Assembly (NCBI RefSeq): GCF_000285575.1
Contig: NZ_HE611054.1
Coordinates: 177,810 to 241,809, forward strand
From: Clostridium senegalense JC122
GTDB taxonomy: Bacteria > Bacillota > Clostridia > Clostridiales > Clostridiaceae
Direction of reading: 5' to 3'
DNA: 64,000 nt
The notes below the pieces were generated by a model that saw nothing but the letters and a program-made list of their open reading frames with translations, was not told the DNA's origin and made no database searches. The position numbers and the translations under genes are program-made. Of this stretch, positions 27,301 through 37,105 are shown one piece after another (position 1 is the stretch's first letter; each line of letters opens with the position of its first letter).

Positions 27301-29861
27301 TTAATATTTTTTATATCTAATTACTCTCATAGCATTTAATATAGCTAGTACAGCCACACCTACATCTGCAAATACAGCATCCCACATTGTTGCCATTCTT
27401 AAACTTCCTAGTATTAAAACTATTATTTTAACACCTAATGCAAATACTATATTTTCTACAACTATTTTTCTTGTTTTTTTAGATATATTTATCGCTGTAG
27501 CTATTTTAGATGGTTCATCTGTCATTATAACAACATCTGCTGCCTCTATTGCTGCATCAGAACCAAGTCCACCCATTGCTATTCCAATGTCTGCTCTTGC
27601 TAAAACTGGAGCATCATTTATTCCATCACCAACAAATGCAACTTTTTTATTTTTAGATTTAGCTTTATCTACTTCCTCTAACTTTTCAACTTTATCTTGA
27701 GGTAATAGTTCATAATAAACCTTATCTAAACCTAAAGTTTTTCCAACTTTTAATGCAACTTTTTCATTATCTCCAGTAAGCATTACTGTATTTTTTACTC
27801 CATTTGATTTCAGCTTTGCTATTGCCTGTTTTGCATCATCTTTTACTGTATCTTCTATAATTATGCTACCTATAAATTCTTTATCTATTGCAACATAAAT
27901 TACTGTTCCTACTGTATCAACCTTACTAAATTCTATATTATTGCTTTCCATTATTTTAATATTTCCAGCAACTATCTTCTTGCCTTCAACATAAGCAATA
28001 ATACCCTGTCCAGCAATCTCTTCATGTTTTTCTATCTTAGAATTATCTATATCCTTTTTATAAGCATTAACCACTGATTTTGCTATTGGATGATTAGAAA
28101 AACTTTCAGCATAAGCTGCATATTCTAATACTTTTTCTTTATCGTAATTATTACTGCTGTTAACAGTGGTTACATTAAATACTCCTTTAGTAAGAGTTCC
28201 TGTTTTATCAAAAACTACTGTTTCTATATCTTTTAATATTTCTAAATAGTTACTTCCTTTAATTAAAACTCCATTTTTAGATGCTGCACCAATTCCTCCA
28301 AAGAATCCTAATGGAATTGAAATAACAAGTGCACATGGACAAGAAATAACTAAGAATATTAATGCTCTATATCCCCAATCACTAAATGTTGCACCTTCAA
28401 CAAATAACGGTGGAATAATAGCAAGTAAGGCTGCTGATATAACAACTATTGGTGTATAATATTTGGCAAACTTAGTTATAAAGTTTTCTGCCTTTGCCTT
28501 ACGGTTACCTGCATTTTGAACCAAATCAAGTATTTTAGCTACAGTAGATTCTCCAAAAGGTTTAGTTACTTTAACAGTTATAACACCACTTTGATTTATA
28601 AAACCACTTAAAACCTCATCCTCTTTTTCAATAGTTCTTGGCATTGACTCTCCAGTTAATGCTGAAGTATCTACCATTGTAGTTCCATCAACTACAACTC
28701 CATCTAGTGGTACTTTTTCTCCAGGTTTTACAACTATATATTCTCCTATATTAACTTCTTCTGGCGATACAACAACTATATCATTACCTTTTTTTAAGTT
28801 AGCAAAATCCGGCCTAATATCCATAAGACTTGATATTGACTTACGTGAATTGTTTACTGCTATATGTTGGAACAATTCACCTACTTGATAGAATAACATA
28901 ACTCCTACACCTTCAGGATATTGTCCAACTATGAAAGCTCCTATTGTTGCTATTGTCATTAAAAAGTTTTCATCAAATATTTGACCTCGAGCTATATTTT
29001 TAACCGCTCTTAAAACAATTTCTCCACCAACAATAACATAAGCTATTAAAAATATAATTAACTCTATATTATTTTCTAAATTTAATATATTACCTATAAG
29101 AAAAATAGCTCCGCCTAATATTAATTTATTAATTTCCTTTTTATGCTCTTTATATATAGAGCTTTTTTCTTTTTTTAAACCACTATTATTTTTTTCTATA
29201 GTTTCCTTATCTAAAACTTTAACCTGTGGTTCTAGTTTTTTAACTATTGATTTTATTTCCTCTGAAATTATTGGAATGTTTTCTTCCTCATCATATTGAA
29301 AAACTAAAGTCTTATTCATAAAATTTAAATTTGCTGCCTTAACACCTTTAATTTCTCTTGTTTTATTTTCTATCTTCGAAGCACAATTAGCACAATCTAA
29401 ACCTTCTAAAATCAACTCTTTTTTATTATTTTTTATTTCTTTCGGTTGTATTTTATTAATAATGTCATGATTATGATCATGTCCACCACAGCAATTACTA
29501 CCATGGTCATGTCCACTGCAACAATCTTCTTTATGATTATGCTCATGGTTATCTCTACTACAACAACTATTATTCTCAGTCTTTATAATTTCTATTTTTT
29601 TTGCACTCAACGTTGGCTTTAAAGGAATAGTTTTTTTATCCTCTTTAATAATTACGTCCGGTTCTATTTTATTTACTATTTTTTTATTTTTAATAAGGTG
29701 TCTTCATTTGAATCTTCATCTTTTGTTTCAAAAAGGAGACTTCTAGTCATAAAATTAACTGTAACATCTTTTATATCATCTAATTCTTTTATTTTATTTT
29801 CTATTTTTGAAGCACAATTAGCACAATGTAAATTCTCTAAAACTAATTGTTTTTTACTCAA
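27301..29861 (-). CDS. Heavy-metal P1B-type ATPase (Zn/Cd/Pb efflux), apparent -1 frameshift
   Basis: The protein exports soft divalent metals. The main frame (to 29610, 769 aa from a TTG) has a His/Cys-rich tail full of CCxGHDH motifs, an HMA domain with GLDCANCAS, a TGES actuator motif, and the CPC transport motif in VISCPCALVIS (near residue 421). DKTGTLT (near 467) and GDGINDAPVLA follow. CPC with a His-rich tail points to the ZntA/CadA group. The frame stays open upstream of 29610 to about 29686 with no ATG and no ribosome site. A first HMA domain (from TTG 29861) lies in the frame one base off, joined at an A7 run. Read through the shift, the protein would be about 853 aa with two HMA domains. 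Confidence 0.85.
29676..29861 (-). CDS. HMA-domain N-terminal piece of the metal ATPase (possible separate 61-aa product)
   Basis: A TTG start seven bases after GGAGGT opens a 61-codon frame with the metal-binding motif HCANCASK and a complete HMA fold (about 55 residues). It stops at TAG directly after ATA AAA AAA. One base back, the reading frame continues into the ATPase. It is either the true N-terminus of the ATPase split by an indel, or a stand-alone metallochaperone made by termination at a slippery site. The unusual TTG start is chosen because the upstream ATG at 29903 sits in the operator and has no ribosome site. Confidence 0.6.
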   Translation of the reverse strand: MSKKQLVLENLHCANCASKIENKIKELDDIKDVTVNFMTRSLLFETKDEDSNEDTLLKIKK

Positions 29862-29885
29862 AACATTCACCTCCAAACTATGAAC

Positions 29886-29905
29886 ATATGAATAATTGTT
29901 CATAT
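29886..29905. promoter_or_regulatory. ArsR/SmtB-type (CzrA/CadC-like) operator
   Basis: ATATGAATAATTGTTCATAT is a near-perfect 20-bp palindrome. It matches the ATATGAACAnnTATTCATAT-type sites bound by zinc/cadmium-sensing ArsR-family repressors. It lies between the ATPase start and a minus-strand promoter (TTGACA near 29938, TATTAT or TATAAT near 29915), so binding would block transcription. The repressor gene is not adjacent. Confidence 0.72.
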
Positions 29906-29967
29906 GTTAATATTATAATACTCCTTTACCCTCAAAAGTGTCAACGTTTTTTTGAAAATTTATTTTA

Positions 29968-30045
29968 AATTTAAAACTACATCTTATATAAAAATACTTT
30001 AAAGTTATTGAATAGATTTAAATTGGAACTTGTTTCACTATATTT
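29968..30045 (-). repeat. Dispersed repeat, partial copy c
   Basis: It runs from ACATCTTATATAAAAA to GGAACTTGTTTCACTATA and aligns with the TTGTTCCCC end half of 36647-36798 in the same orientation. The rest of the gap up to 30285 is AT-rich, with a short unassigned open frame at 30178-30310. Confidence 0.55.
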
Positions 30046-30284
30046 ATAGGATTCCAAATTAGTGACTAAAATTATTCTTGGTAAATTTTTATAAAAAAAT
30101 AACCAACATCTAATAGTTACTTTATAATATAACTATAGTATATTGGCTTTTAAATCTAACACTTTTGAAATTACATTTTATATTTTCATAATTAAATTTT
30201 TATAAAAATCTTTTTCATACCCAACCTTTTTTAGTTTTTTATCTTTAATAAGCTTTTGTACTCGTGAAATAATACTTTTATCAT

Positions 30285-31367
30285 TTATTCTAAATTCTTT
30301 TTCCTCTTCAATGATTGTTGTACTTTTGGGAAAATCAATGACAAGGTTGTGCCTTTGTCACATCCTAAATTATGTGATTGAACATTTACTCTAATATTCA
30401 AATCATCAGCCATTTTCTGAACCAAATACAATCCCATTCCCGTAGATCGACTCAAATAGCTTCCCGTAACCCCTGTAAATCCTTTATCAAAGATAAACGG
30501 CAAATCAGATGGTGGTATACCTAAACCATTGTCATTGATATACAAAACAATTTGCCCTGTATCTGTATCTTCTTTCACTTCAAAACGAAGCAAAGGAGAA
30601 ACTTCTTTATCTGGATATTTCACACTATTGCTGATTATCTGCCCTAAAATAAACATAAGCCCTTTTTGATCAGATACAACCTCATAATCTTCATCTGAAC
30701 ATTCAATATGAAAGCCTGCTTCTTCTAAAAGCGTAGAATTATCCTCAACAGCTTCCATGCATACATTTAGAATTGACAACGGTTCCCAATAATAATCCTT
30801 GTGCACAGCACCCAGACGGGAAAAATAAAGAATTTGTTCTACGTCTTGCCTGATATAGTCACGAGCATATAACATTCTTGTGTGAACAAGGGGAGATATT
30901 TCATCTTTTCGATTATCCAATAACAATGTCATTAGTGATAAGGGCCTTTTGATTTCATGTACCCAGTTTTCGATATAATTCTCATAATCTATAACCTGTG
31001 TATTTCGCTTATCCACTTCCACTTGCTTTTCTCTTAAATACTGACCAATCTCATGGATGTATGGACGTAGTGATGCAGAAGTGATTTCACTTAACAAATA
31101 TTCATTTGTTTCATCCGGTTCTAGCAAAAAATTTTGGAATGCAACGTTCTCTTTTTTACGTTTTCTAATGATAAGCGTAAGTGGTATGATAAATGCAGAT
31201 AAAATAACAAAAAACATAAGACCGGCAAGTTTAAGAAAATCTCCCGGATACGCCACCCATGCAAAAAACAGAAATAAAATATCAACATAAATCAATGAAA
31301 TCAACCAAATCTTGCAAGAAGAAATATGGGCGAAAATAGTATGTATTTTTTTCATAAGTTCACCCAC
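30285..31367 (-). CDS. BceS-like sensor histidine kinase
   Basis: The 360-aa kinase belongs to the intramembrane-sensing group. It has two helices (about residues 15-35 and 42-65) with almost no external loop, an unusual HisKA box NWVHEIKRPLSLMTLLLDN and an HATPase domain with STGMGLYLVQKMADDL. BceS-type kinases do not sense peptides themselves; they read the state of the partner BceAB transporter. The start overlaps the response regulator by 16 bases. Its DNA is visibly less AT-rich than the flanks, as in the rest of this module. Confidence 0.88.
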   Translation of the reverse strand: MGELMKKIHTIFAHISSCKIWLISLIYVDILFLFFAWVAYPGDFLKLAGLMFFVILSAFIIPLTLIIRKRKKENVAFQNFLLEPDETNEYLLSEITSASLRPYIHEIGQYLREKQVEVDKRNTQVIDYENYIENWVHEIKRPLSLMTLLLDNRKDEISPLVHTRMLYARDYIRQDVEQILYFSRLGAVHKDYYWEPLSILNVCMEAVEDNSTLLEEAGFHIECSDEDYEVVSDQKGLMFILGQIISNSVKYPDKEVSPLLRFEVKEDTDTGQIVLYINDNGLGIPPSDLPFIFDKGFTGVTGSYLSRSTGMGLYLVQKMADDLNIRVNVQSHNLGCDKGTTLSLIFPKVQQSLKRKKNLE

Positions 31368-32035
31368 TCTCTTAATCTATACCCCTGTCCTCGCACTGTT
31401 TCAATGCGATTATCAATACCAAAACTTCGCAATGTTTTTCGTAAACGAGTGAAATTCACTTGTAGTGCATTTTCATCTATAAATTCATTCGTATTCCAGA
31501 TAGCATGACACAATTCAGACCTTGTGACGATATTAGGACTATTAATCAATAAGGTAAGCAATAGCTTTCCCTCATTTGGTGGTAAAATATAAGAATTTTT
31601 GCCAATATAAATTGTAAAAGTGTTGGGGTCAATCCTAAAATTTCCACCATTTAATAAACCTTGCTGTTCATTTTTTGAGGTTCTACGCAACAGATTTTTG
31701 ATACGAGCTAACAAGCGTTCCATGTTGCACGGCTTTGTTAAATAATCATCTGCGCCTAATCCCAACGCGTGCAATTCATCCTGCAATTTATCTCTTGCAG
31801 TCAATATCAATATATTGCCAATACCTTTGGACTTTAGTGATTTGCAGATTTCAAAGCCTGATTGATAAGGTAAATTTATATCAAGTAATATTAAATCGGG
31901 AGCAAGTTCAAGTATTTGAGAAACTGCATTTTCAAAATTTGATATTGGCAACGCTTCATATCCTGATTTATTTAAAAGATAAATCAGCTCCTCCCTCATG
32001 TATATATCATCTTCAACCACAATAACCCTAGTCAA
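31352..32035 (-). CDS. BceR-like response regulator
   Basis: The 227-aa OmpR-type regulator has Asp in DLILLDINLPYQSG (near residue 52), Lys in LTKPCNMERL (near 102) and a winged helix ending in RIETVRGQGYRLREW. It pairs with the overlapping BceS-like kinase and lies 46 bases after the permease gene. It probably activates the transporter genes from the inverted repeat upstream of them at 35068-35084. Confidence 0.87.
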   Translation of the reverse strand: MTRVIVVEDDIYMREELIYLLNKSGYEALPISNFENAVSQILELAPDLILLDINLPYQSGFEICKSLKSKGIGNILILTARDKLQDELHALGLGADDYLTKPCNMERLLARIKNLLRRTSKNEQQGLLNGGNFRIDPNTFTIYIGKNSYILPPNEGKLLLTLLINSPNIVTRSELCHAIWNTNEFIDENALQVNFTRLRKTLRSFGIDNRIETVRGQGYRLREWVNL

Positions 32036-32081
32036 TAAAACCTCCTCCTCTCTTTATTACAATAGCAGTATACACAGTCAT

Positions 32082-34220
32082 TTAGGAATTTGTCTTCCAT
32101 TTTAATTTTCCTATTTCACGATTTGCTGTTCGAGCAACGGCTACTGCATAAATTACCAATACAAGAATAACACTAACTGCCATTATAAACATAAGTGGAT
32201 AGGACTGTCCAATCGTAGTTTGGGAAGAATGAAGATGTTTTTGCATAGCATACAATCCAACAGAACCGCTTATGCACGCTAATAAAAGAGGAATCAAGAA
32301 ATACCACATAACCTGTTTGTTTATTGATTTTTTCATTTGCTCATGATTTGCTCCTAACATTGACAACGTTAAATATCTTTTTTTAGTTGCATGCATTTGT
32401 GTTAAAAATTGTAAAGAGAGAAGCGCACAAGCGATAATTAAAAACATAAATCCCATATATAAAGTCGTATAACTTTCTGAAATCACATAAAACAACTGAC
32501 GCCCAAAATTGTTCAAGTAGCTTTCATAAACGAAGCCAGATGGTTTCAATAAATGATTTGCGTCCATAATTGATTTCATTAAGCCATCTGCATTGGCCAT
32601 TTCTTCTGGGATACAGAAGTTCCAATAAACCATGCAAGTATCAGGGTCTACATATTTTTCAAATACTTCATCTGAAACAATCAATGCTTTAGTAATGAGG
32701 ATATTTTCGTCAGCAGTCAGACCTTTCATAGGCACAGATGGAACAAAAAAGAATGGCTCACCATCAATAGAAAGAAGCGGCGTATTCGTGGATTTTGCAG
32801 TTGATGAAATTTCATTCAGCATTGAAAATTCGTCTTTCTGCGCAGAACCACGGAAGTCAGGGTTTATATAGAATACTGCTTCATTCTCACCAAGTGTCAA
32901 AGGAACTTCACCGGATGCTTCCAGTAGTCTATTGTATGTAGATACTGGAATTAAATATGGTGTAGAGCTATCAGTACTAATAATTCCTAAGATATTTAAT
33001 GCCGGAGGATTATCAGGACCAATCGTATAGCTTAATGCGCCTTGTGTATCAGGATCTACTACATCTGGTGGTAAATGCTGCACAACTTCTTCTCTAAATT
33101 TCGTCCAATCCACAAAAGAATTTATGCCATCGGTCCCAGGTTTTCTCATATTTCCTGTTTCAATACGGTTCAAATGTGCCACATAAGGTTTCATCTTTTC
33201 AGAAGAAAGATATTGTTCTACCATCTTATCATCGCCCATCACAGTAAAATCATAAATAGAAGAACTCCTGCTCAACTTATCAATGTTCGAAATAATACTG
33301 ACCAAACCGTTAGCAATTAACATAATTGTAAGCATCATCAAAATAGATGCTACGCTGACTGAAATATATTTGCTTACAATATTTTCTTGTAACTGTCGTA
33401 AAGTGAACGTATAAAGTCCCTTTGTCGCTTTGTTTTTAACAGAACTGGCAAATAGACTTAATAGTCTCGCCAACCCTCGAATAAAAAAAAGTGTCCCTAC
33501 AATACCAAAAATCACAGCAACAAGATTTCCGATAAAAAAATGCTTTAAAATAACCCAATATGCTACAACTAAAAATACAACACCAGCAAGTAATGTAAAA
33601 AAACCACCACCTACTTTTCCAGTATCTTGTTTTTTTTCTATTTCTCCATAAAGCAACTGGTAAACTTCTTGTTTCAAAGTTTCTCCACCTAAGATAAACA
33701 AAGTTAATGCCTGAATTAGCAAAAGTCCAATCACTGTCCAGACAACTGCAACCATAGAAAAACTGGATTGGTGTGCAATTACTCCTTGCCCAACCAAACG
33801 TGCAGTGGCAAGACTGATGATTTCTGATAAAAAGCCACCACAAATAATTCCTCCGCAAAGAGCTAAAAGAGATGTAATAACCCCCTCCATCATAAGTTGA
33901 AAGAACAGATGTTGCTTTTTCATACCAAACATCAAATAAAGTCCTAATTCCCGGCTACGACATTCAAGTTTATATTTATTTGCAAACATAACAAGGAAAA
34001 ATACAAACAATAACCCACACAAATAAACCATCGGCAGCACTGTTGTCAGCAATCTATCTACAGCATCACTTTCAAATTCTCCTAAAAATCTTATGACATC
34101 TTGTTGCCCTAAAGAAAGAACGATATAAAATGCCGCCACAGCTGTTACCATTGTGAGAAAATAAATCAGATTTTCATCTCGACTTCTTTTTGCATTGCGC
34201 CACGCCAGATTAAAGAACAT
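32082..34220 (-). CDS. BceB-like ABC permease (FtsX fold)
   Basis: The 712-aa permease begins MFFNLAWRNAKRSRDENLIYF. It has ten predicted helices with FtsX domains at each end and a large extracellular domain of about 230 residues between helices 7 and 8, the hallmark of bacitracin/lantibiotic resistance permeases. The ATG at 34220 follows GGAGGAGG. A longer frame to 34376 would lie inside the ATPase gene and is rejected. It overlaps the ATPase stop by 11 bases. It frees lipid II-cycle targets from peptide antibiotics and passes the signal to BceS. Confidence 0.87.
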   Translation of the reverse strand: MFFNLAWRNAKRSRDENLIYFLTMVTAVAAFYIVLSLGQQDVIRFLGEFESDAVDRLLTTVLPMVYLCGLLFVFFLVMFANKYKLECRSRELGLYLMFGMKKQHLFFQLMMEGVITSLLALCGGIICGGFLSEIISLATARLVGQGVIAHQSSFSMVAVVWTVIGLLLIQALTLFILGGETLKQEVYQLLYGEIEKKQDTGKVGGGFFTLLAGVVFLVVAYWVILKHFFIGNLVAVIFGIVGTLFFIRGLARLLSLFASSVKNKATKGLYTFTLRQLQENIVSKYISVSVASILMMLTIMLIANGLVSIISNIDKLSRSSSIYDFTVMGDDKMVEQYLSSEKMKPYVAHLNRIETGNMRKPGTDGINSFVDWTKFREEVVQHLPPDVVDPDTQGALSYTIGPDNPPALNILGIISTDSSTPYLIPVSTYNRLLEASGEVPLTLGENEAVFYINPDFRGSAQKDEFSMLNEISSTAKSTNTPLLSIDGEPFFFVPSVPMKGLTADENILITKALIVSDEVFEKYVDPDTCMVYWNFCIPEEMANADGLMKSIMDANHLLKPSGFVYESYLNNFGRQLFYVISESYTTLYMGFMFLIIACALLSLQFLTQMHATKKRYLTLSMLGANHEQMKKSINKQVMWYFLIPLLLACISGSVGLYAMQKHLHSSQTTIGQSYPLMFIMAVSVILVLVIYAVAVARTANREIGKLKWKTNS

Positions 34221-35013
34221 TCGCACTTCCTCCTCCCATTTGAGCCATTCCCTGTAAAATACGGTCGTAAAATTCATCTCTTGTTTCCGTTGGAATTTGT
34301 CGACGCAACTCATGAAAAATCTTACCATCCTGTATGAATAATATTCTGGAACAAAAACTTGCTGCATTAGGGTCATGGGTTACCATTAAAATTGTTCTAT
34401 TCTTTATTTGATTAATTTCTTGAAGTTTTTCCATTAGAAGCCTTGCTGCTTTCGTATCTAATGCTCCGGTAGGCTCATCTGCCAAAATAATATCCGTGTC
34501 AGAGATTAAACAGCGGGCTGCTGCTACACGTTGCTTTTGTCCACCAGACATTTGCGATGGAAATTTAGAAAGTACATCTGTGATTTTTAGGAAACTTGCA
34601 ATATCGTTTAATTTTTTCTCAGATAAGCATGCGTCTGCGTTGTGTATGGATAAGGGAAGCAATATATTTTCTCTCCCAGTTAAATTATCCAACAAAGCAA
34701 AGTCCTGAAATAAATATCCAATTTTATTACCACGATACATAGCTAGTTCATTACCGTTAAAAGCACTGATATTTGTTCCAGAAAGTAAAATCTGACCGGA
34801 TGTTGGCTTAATAATCGTAGCAATACAATTCAGTAATGTTGTCTTTCCCGAACCACTAGCTCCCATAATTCCTAAATATTCTCCGGGAAGAACATCAAAA
34901 GTAATACCATTTAATGCTTTTGTAGGAATACCGACTTTTTTATAAGATTTATGTAAGTCTCTGACTTCTAATATTTTTTCTGTATAATTCATAAATAGGC
35001 ACCTCTCATTCAT
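34210..35013 (-). CDS. BceA-like ABC transporter ATPase
   Basis: The 267-aa ATPase has Walker A GASGSGKTT (near residue 52), signature MSGGQKQRVAAARCL (near 160), Walker B DIILADEPTGALD and the switch His in MVTHDPNAASF. The C-terminal 35-residue tail is typical of the MacB/BceA group. The start could instead be the second Met (residue 8, MNYTEKIL), preceded by AGAGGTG. It is first in the order ATPase-permease-regulator-kinase. Confidence 0.88.
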   Translation of the reverse strand: MNERCLFMNYTEKILEVRDLHKSYKKVGIPTKALNGITFDVLPGEYLGIMGASGSGKTTLLNCIATIIKPTSGQILLSGTNISAFNGNELAMYRGNKIGYLFQDFALLDNLTGRENILLPLSIHNADACLSEKKLNDIASFLKITDVLSKFPSQMSGGQKQRVAAARCLISDTDIILADEPTGALDTKAARLLMEKLQEINQIKNRTILMVTHDPNAASFCSRILFIQDGKIFHELRRQIPTETRDEFYDRILQGMAQMGGGSANVL

Positions 35014-35034
35014 TCTCTTTATCCTAATTTACAA

Positions 35035-35084
35035 GTTAATTTTATATTATAGTGACCTGATATTATACTTACATTCATTGTAAG
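35035..35084 (-). promoter_or_regulatory. Promoter and BceR-like operator of the transporter operon
   Basis: CTTACA-TTCAT-TGTAAG at 35068-35084 is a perfect 6-bp inverted repeat with a 5-base spacer. It lies 16 bases upstream of a minus-strand TATAAT (near 35049-35054) and so occupies the -35 position. TTACA/TGTAA repeats of this kind are typical regulator sites of Bce-like systems. That this regulator binds here is inference. Confidence 0.6.
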
Positions 35085-35591
35085 GTTTATTATTTAAAGA
35101 TCTTATTGAGCTACTTTCTCCATATAAATCTATTATATATTCTCTACATGTCCAATCTCTCATAAAACCTTTAAACATAATTTTACTTTTGTCTATTTCC
35201 TGCTTTTCCATATATGATTCAATTGTTTTAAATACTAATATTTTAATTACAATTAAAAATTACAAACACTATGCCCAATATTATAGGGAAACAAATATGT
35301 GCGTAAAGCTAAACCACTTTATTCTAATAAACCACTTTTCTTTTAATTTATTACTATATAATAATAAAAAATTTAAATAAGCTATTCATTAAAAATTGAT
35401 TTAGAGACTCTTATAGATTTTTATATTTTATCCAAATAAAATATTACCTTCATTACAAAAATTGTATGTTTTTAAGATAATTTTACCATAATAAAAAGCC
35501 TCAAAATAAAAGTTTTATTTTGAGGCTGAATTTAGGCATAATCAATCATATGCCTTGTATTAATAAAAAAATATATAATTAAAAATTATTC
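35085..35591. other. Intergenic stretch; terminator of the kinase gene at 35497-35526
   Basis: AGCCTCAAAATAAAA / TTTTATTTTGAGGCT is a strong hairpin that terminates the PfkB-family gene at 35592 on the minus strand. Near 35283 there is a fragment of the TATAGGGAAACAA repeat end. A 63-codon plus-strand frame at 35189 has no ribosome site or protein-like character and is not called. Confidence 0.7.
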
Positions 35592-36536
35592 CTATAGCCA
35601 TTGTAGCTCTTTTATAGTTTTTTCAACTAACTCCATACTCATGTTAGGATTTATAGTTTCTTCATGTCTTATAGTTATTACTGACATAGCTATTGCCACT
35701 TTAACTATTTCATCCATAGATAAATTATTCATATAACCGTATGCTATACCTGATACAAAGGAATCTCCTGCCCCTGTAACATTTTTAACTTCAACTTGTT
35801 CACTCTTTACAAGTCCACAACAATTATTATTGCAATAATAAACACCATCAACATCTAAACTAATAAATACATTTTCTACACCTTGGTTTAATAAGAATTT
35901 ACCAGCTCTTTTAGCATCTTCCATATTCTTAATTTTAAATCCACATAATGCTTCTGCTTCTAATCTGTTTGGTTTTATAGTGTGAAAGTATGGTATTAAA
36001 TGCTTTATATTTGCCGCTTTTGCTGATGATATAGGGTCTAATATAAATTTAGTTTCACCCTTAAAAGTTTCTAATATGTATTTAAGTAATTCTGGATTGT
36101 CTGAATCTAATACTGTGTATTCCGAATTTCTAATTACATCCGCCTTTGAATCAATAAATTTGCTATCTAGTTTGTTTGCACTCTCCATATCAACTACAGC
36201 AGATACCATTTCACCATGCTCATTTAAAACAGCCATATATGTAGGTGTACTACTATCCTCTAACATTAAAGAATTTTCCATGCAATATCCAATTTGTTTA
36301 GAATGCTCTATTATATCTTTTCCGTTTTTATCATCACCTATAACAGATATAAATTGAGTATCTACACCAACTCTAGCTAAGTTTTCTGCTATGTTTCTAC
36401 AAACTCCTCCAAATGATATTTTAATATTTCCTGGTATGGAATCACATGCTTTATATTTATTTCCGCAAAATCCCAAAATATCTATGATTGACATACCAAG
36501 TACCAATACATATGAATTATTATCCTTACCCATCAT
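35592..36536 (-). CDS. PfkB-family sugar/nucleoside kinase, PsuK (pseudouridine kinase)-like
   Basis: The 314-aa ribokinase-fold enzyme has the substrate-side motif GGVCRNIAENLARVGVDTQFISVIGDD (near residue 45) and the catalytic/anion-hole motif VTGAGDSFVSG with the base Asp near 258. TYMAVLNEHGEMVSAVVDM and VLDSDNPELLKYI resemble pseudouridine kinases (YeiC/PsuK), which phosphorylate pseudouridine for cleavage by PsuG. No psuG is nearby, so the substrate is not certain. AGGAGG precedes two adjacent ATG codons (36536 and 36533), and either could be used. Confidence 0.75.
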   Translation of the reverse strand: MMGKDNNSYVLVLGMSIIDILGFCGNKYKACDSIPGNIKISFGGVCRNIAENLARVGVDTQFISVIGDDKNGKDIIEHSKQIGYCMENSLMLEDSSTPTYMAVLNEHGEMVSAVVDMESANKLDSKFIDSKADVIRNSEYTVLDSDNPELLKYILETFKGETKFILDPISSAKAANIKHLIPYFHTIKPNRLEAEALCGFKIKNMEDAKRAGKFLLNQGVENVFISLDVDGVYYCNNNCCGLVKSEQVEVKNVTGAGDSFVSGIAYGYMNNLSMDEIVKVAIAMSVITIRHEETINPNMSMELVEKTIKELQWL

Positions 36537-36646
36537 TTTCCTCCTGAACACTTAAAATACTATTTTCTGAGTAACTTATTTTAATATAATTTATATTATA
36601 GATTTATATAGATTTCAAATTTTAATTTTGAAATCTATAAGGTTCT

Positions 36647-36798
36647 AAGTTGACTTTTAAAATTATCCATTCCAAAACTTTGATACCTAAAATAGTGAGA
36701 CATGCCCCTACTCACTTAAAATTCAACAATTCATCTTGTATAAAAACACTTTAAGATTATTGAATAAATTTAAATTCGAACTTGTTCCCCTATATATA
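36647..36798 (-). repeat. Dispersed ~145-bp repeat, copy b
   Basis: The full-length partner of 20391-20541, in opposite orientation. It runs from AGTTGACTTTTAAAATTATC to AACTTGTTCCCCTATATA. It lies in a long gene-free stretch (36552-37542) that also holds a MITE-like element and otherwise shows nothing recognisable. Confidence 0.65.
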
Positions 36799-37105
36799 AC
36801 CAAATCTATATTTTCTAAAGCCAATATGTAAAATTATTTCATTTGAATTTTTGATAAATTTAAACAACTACATTTAAATTCCGCTCTTTTTAGGATTACA
36901 CTTTTATATTTAAATTAACCATTGTATCCCTATATTTTTAAAACCTAATTTATACTTGAAAAAATTTAATATTTGGTACCAAATAAGTATTATATTGGAT
37001 AAAATAATCGTTAACTTTTTATCTATTTCAAGGTCAATACTAATTATTTAATTAATAAAATTACACGTATAAATTAAATTTCAAACTTCAATATATGAAA
37101 AAAAT

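Noticed and set aside
33436-33858. 140-codon minus-strand frame rich in Cys and Trp inside the BceB-like permease
   Set aside because: Out-of-frame reading of the permease gene; no ribosome site and unnatural composition.
35189-35380. 63-codon plus-strand frame between the Bce operon and the kinase gene
   Set aside because: No ribosome binding site, composition typical of AT-rich noncoding DNA, and part of it is repeat sequence.
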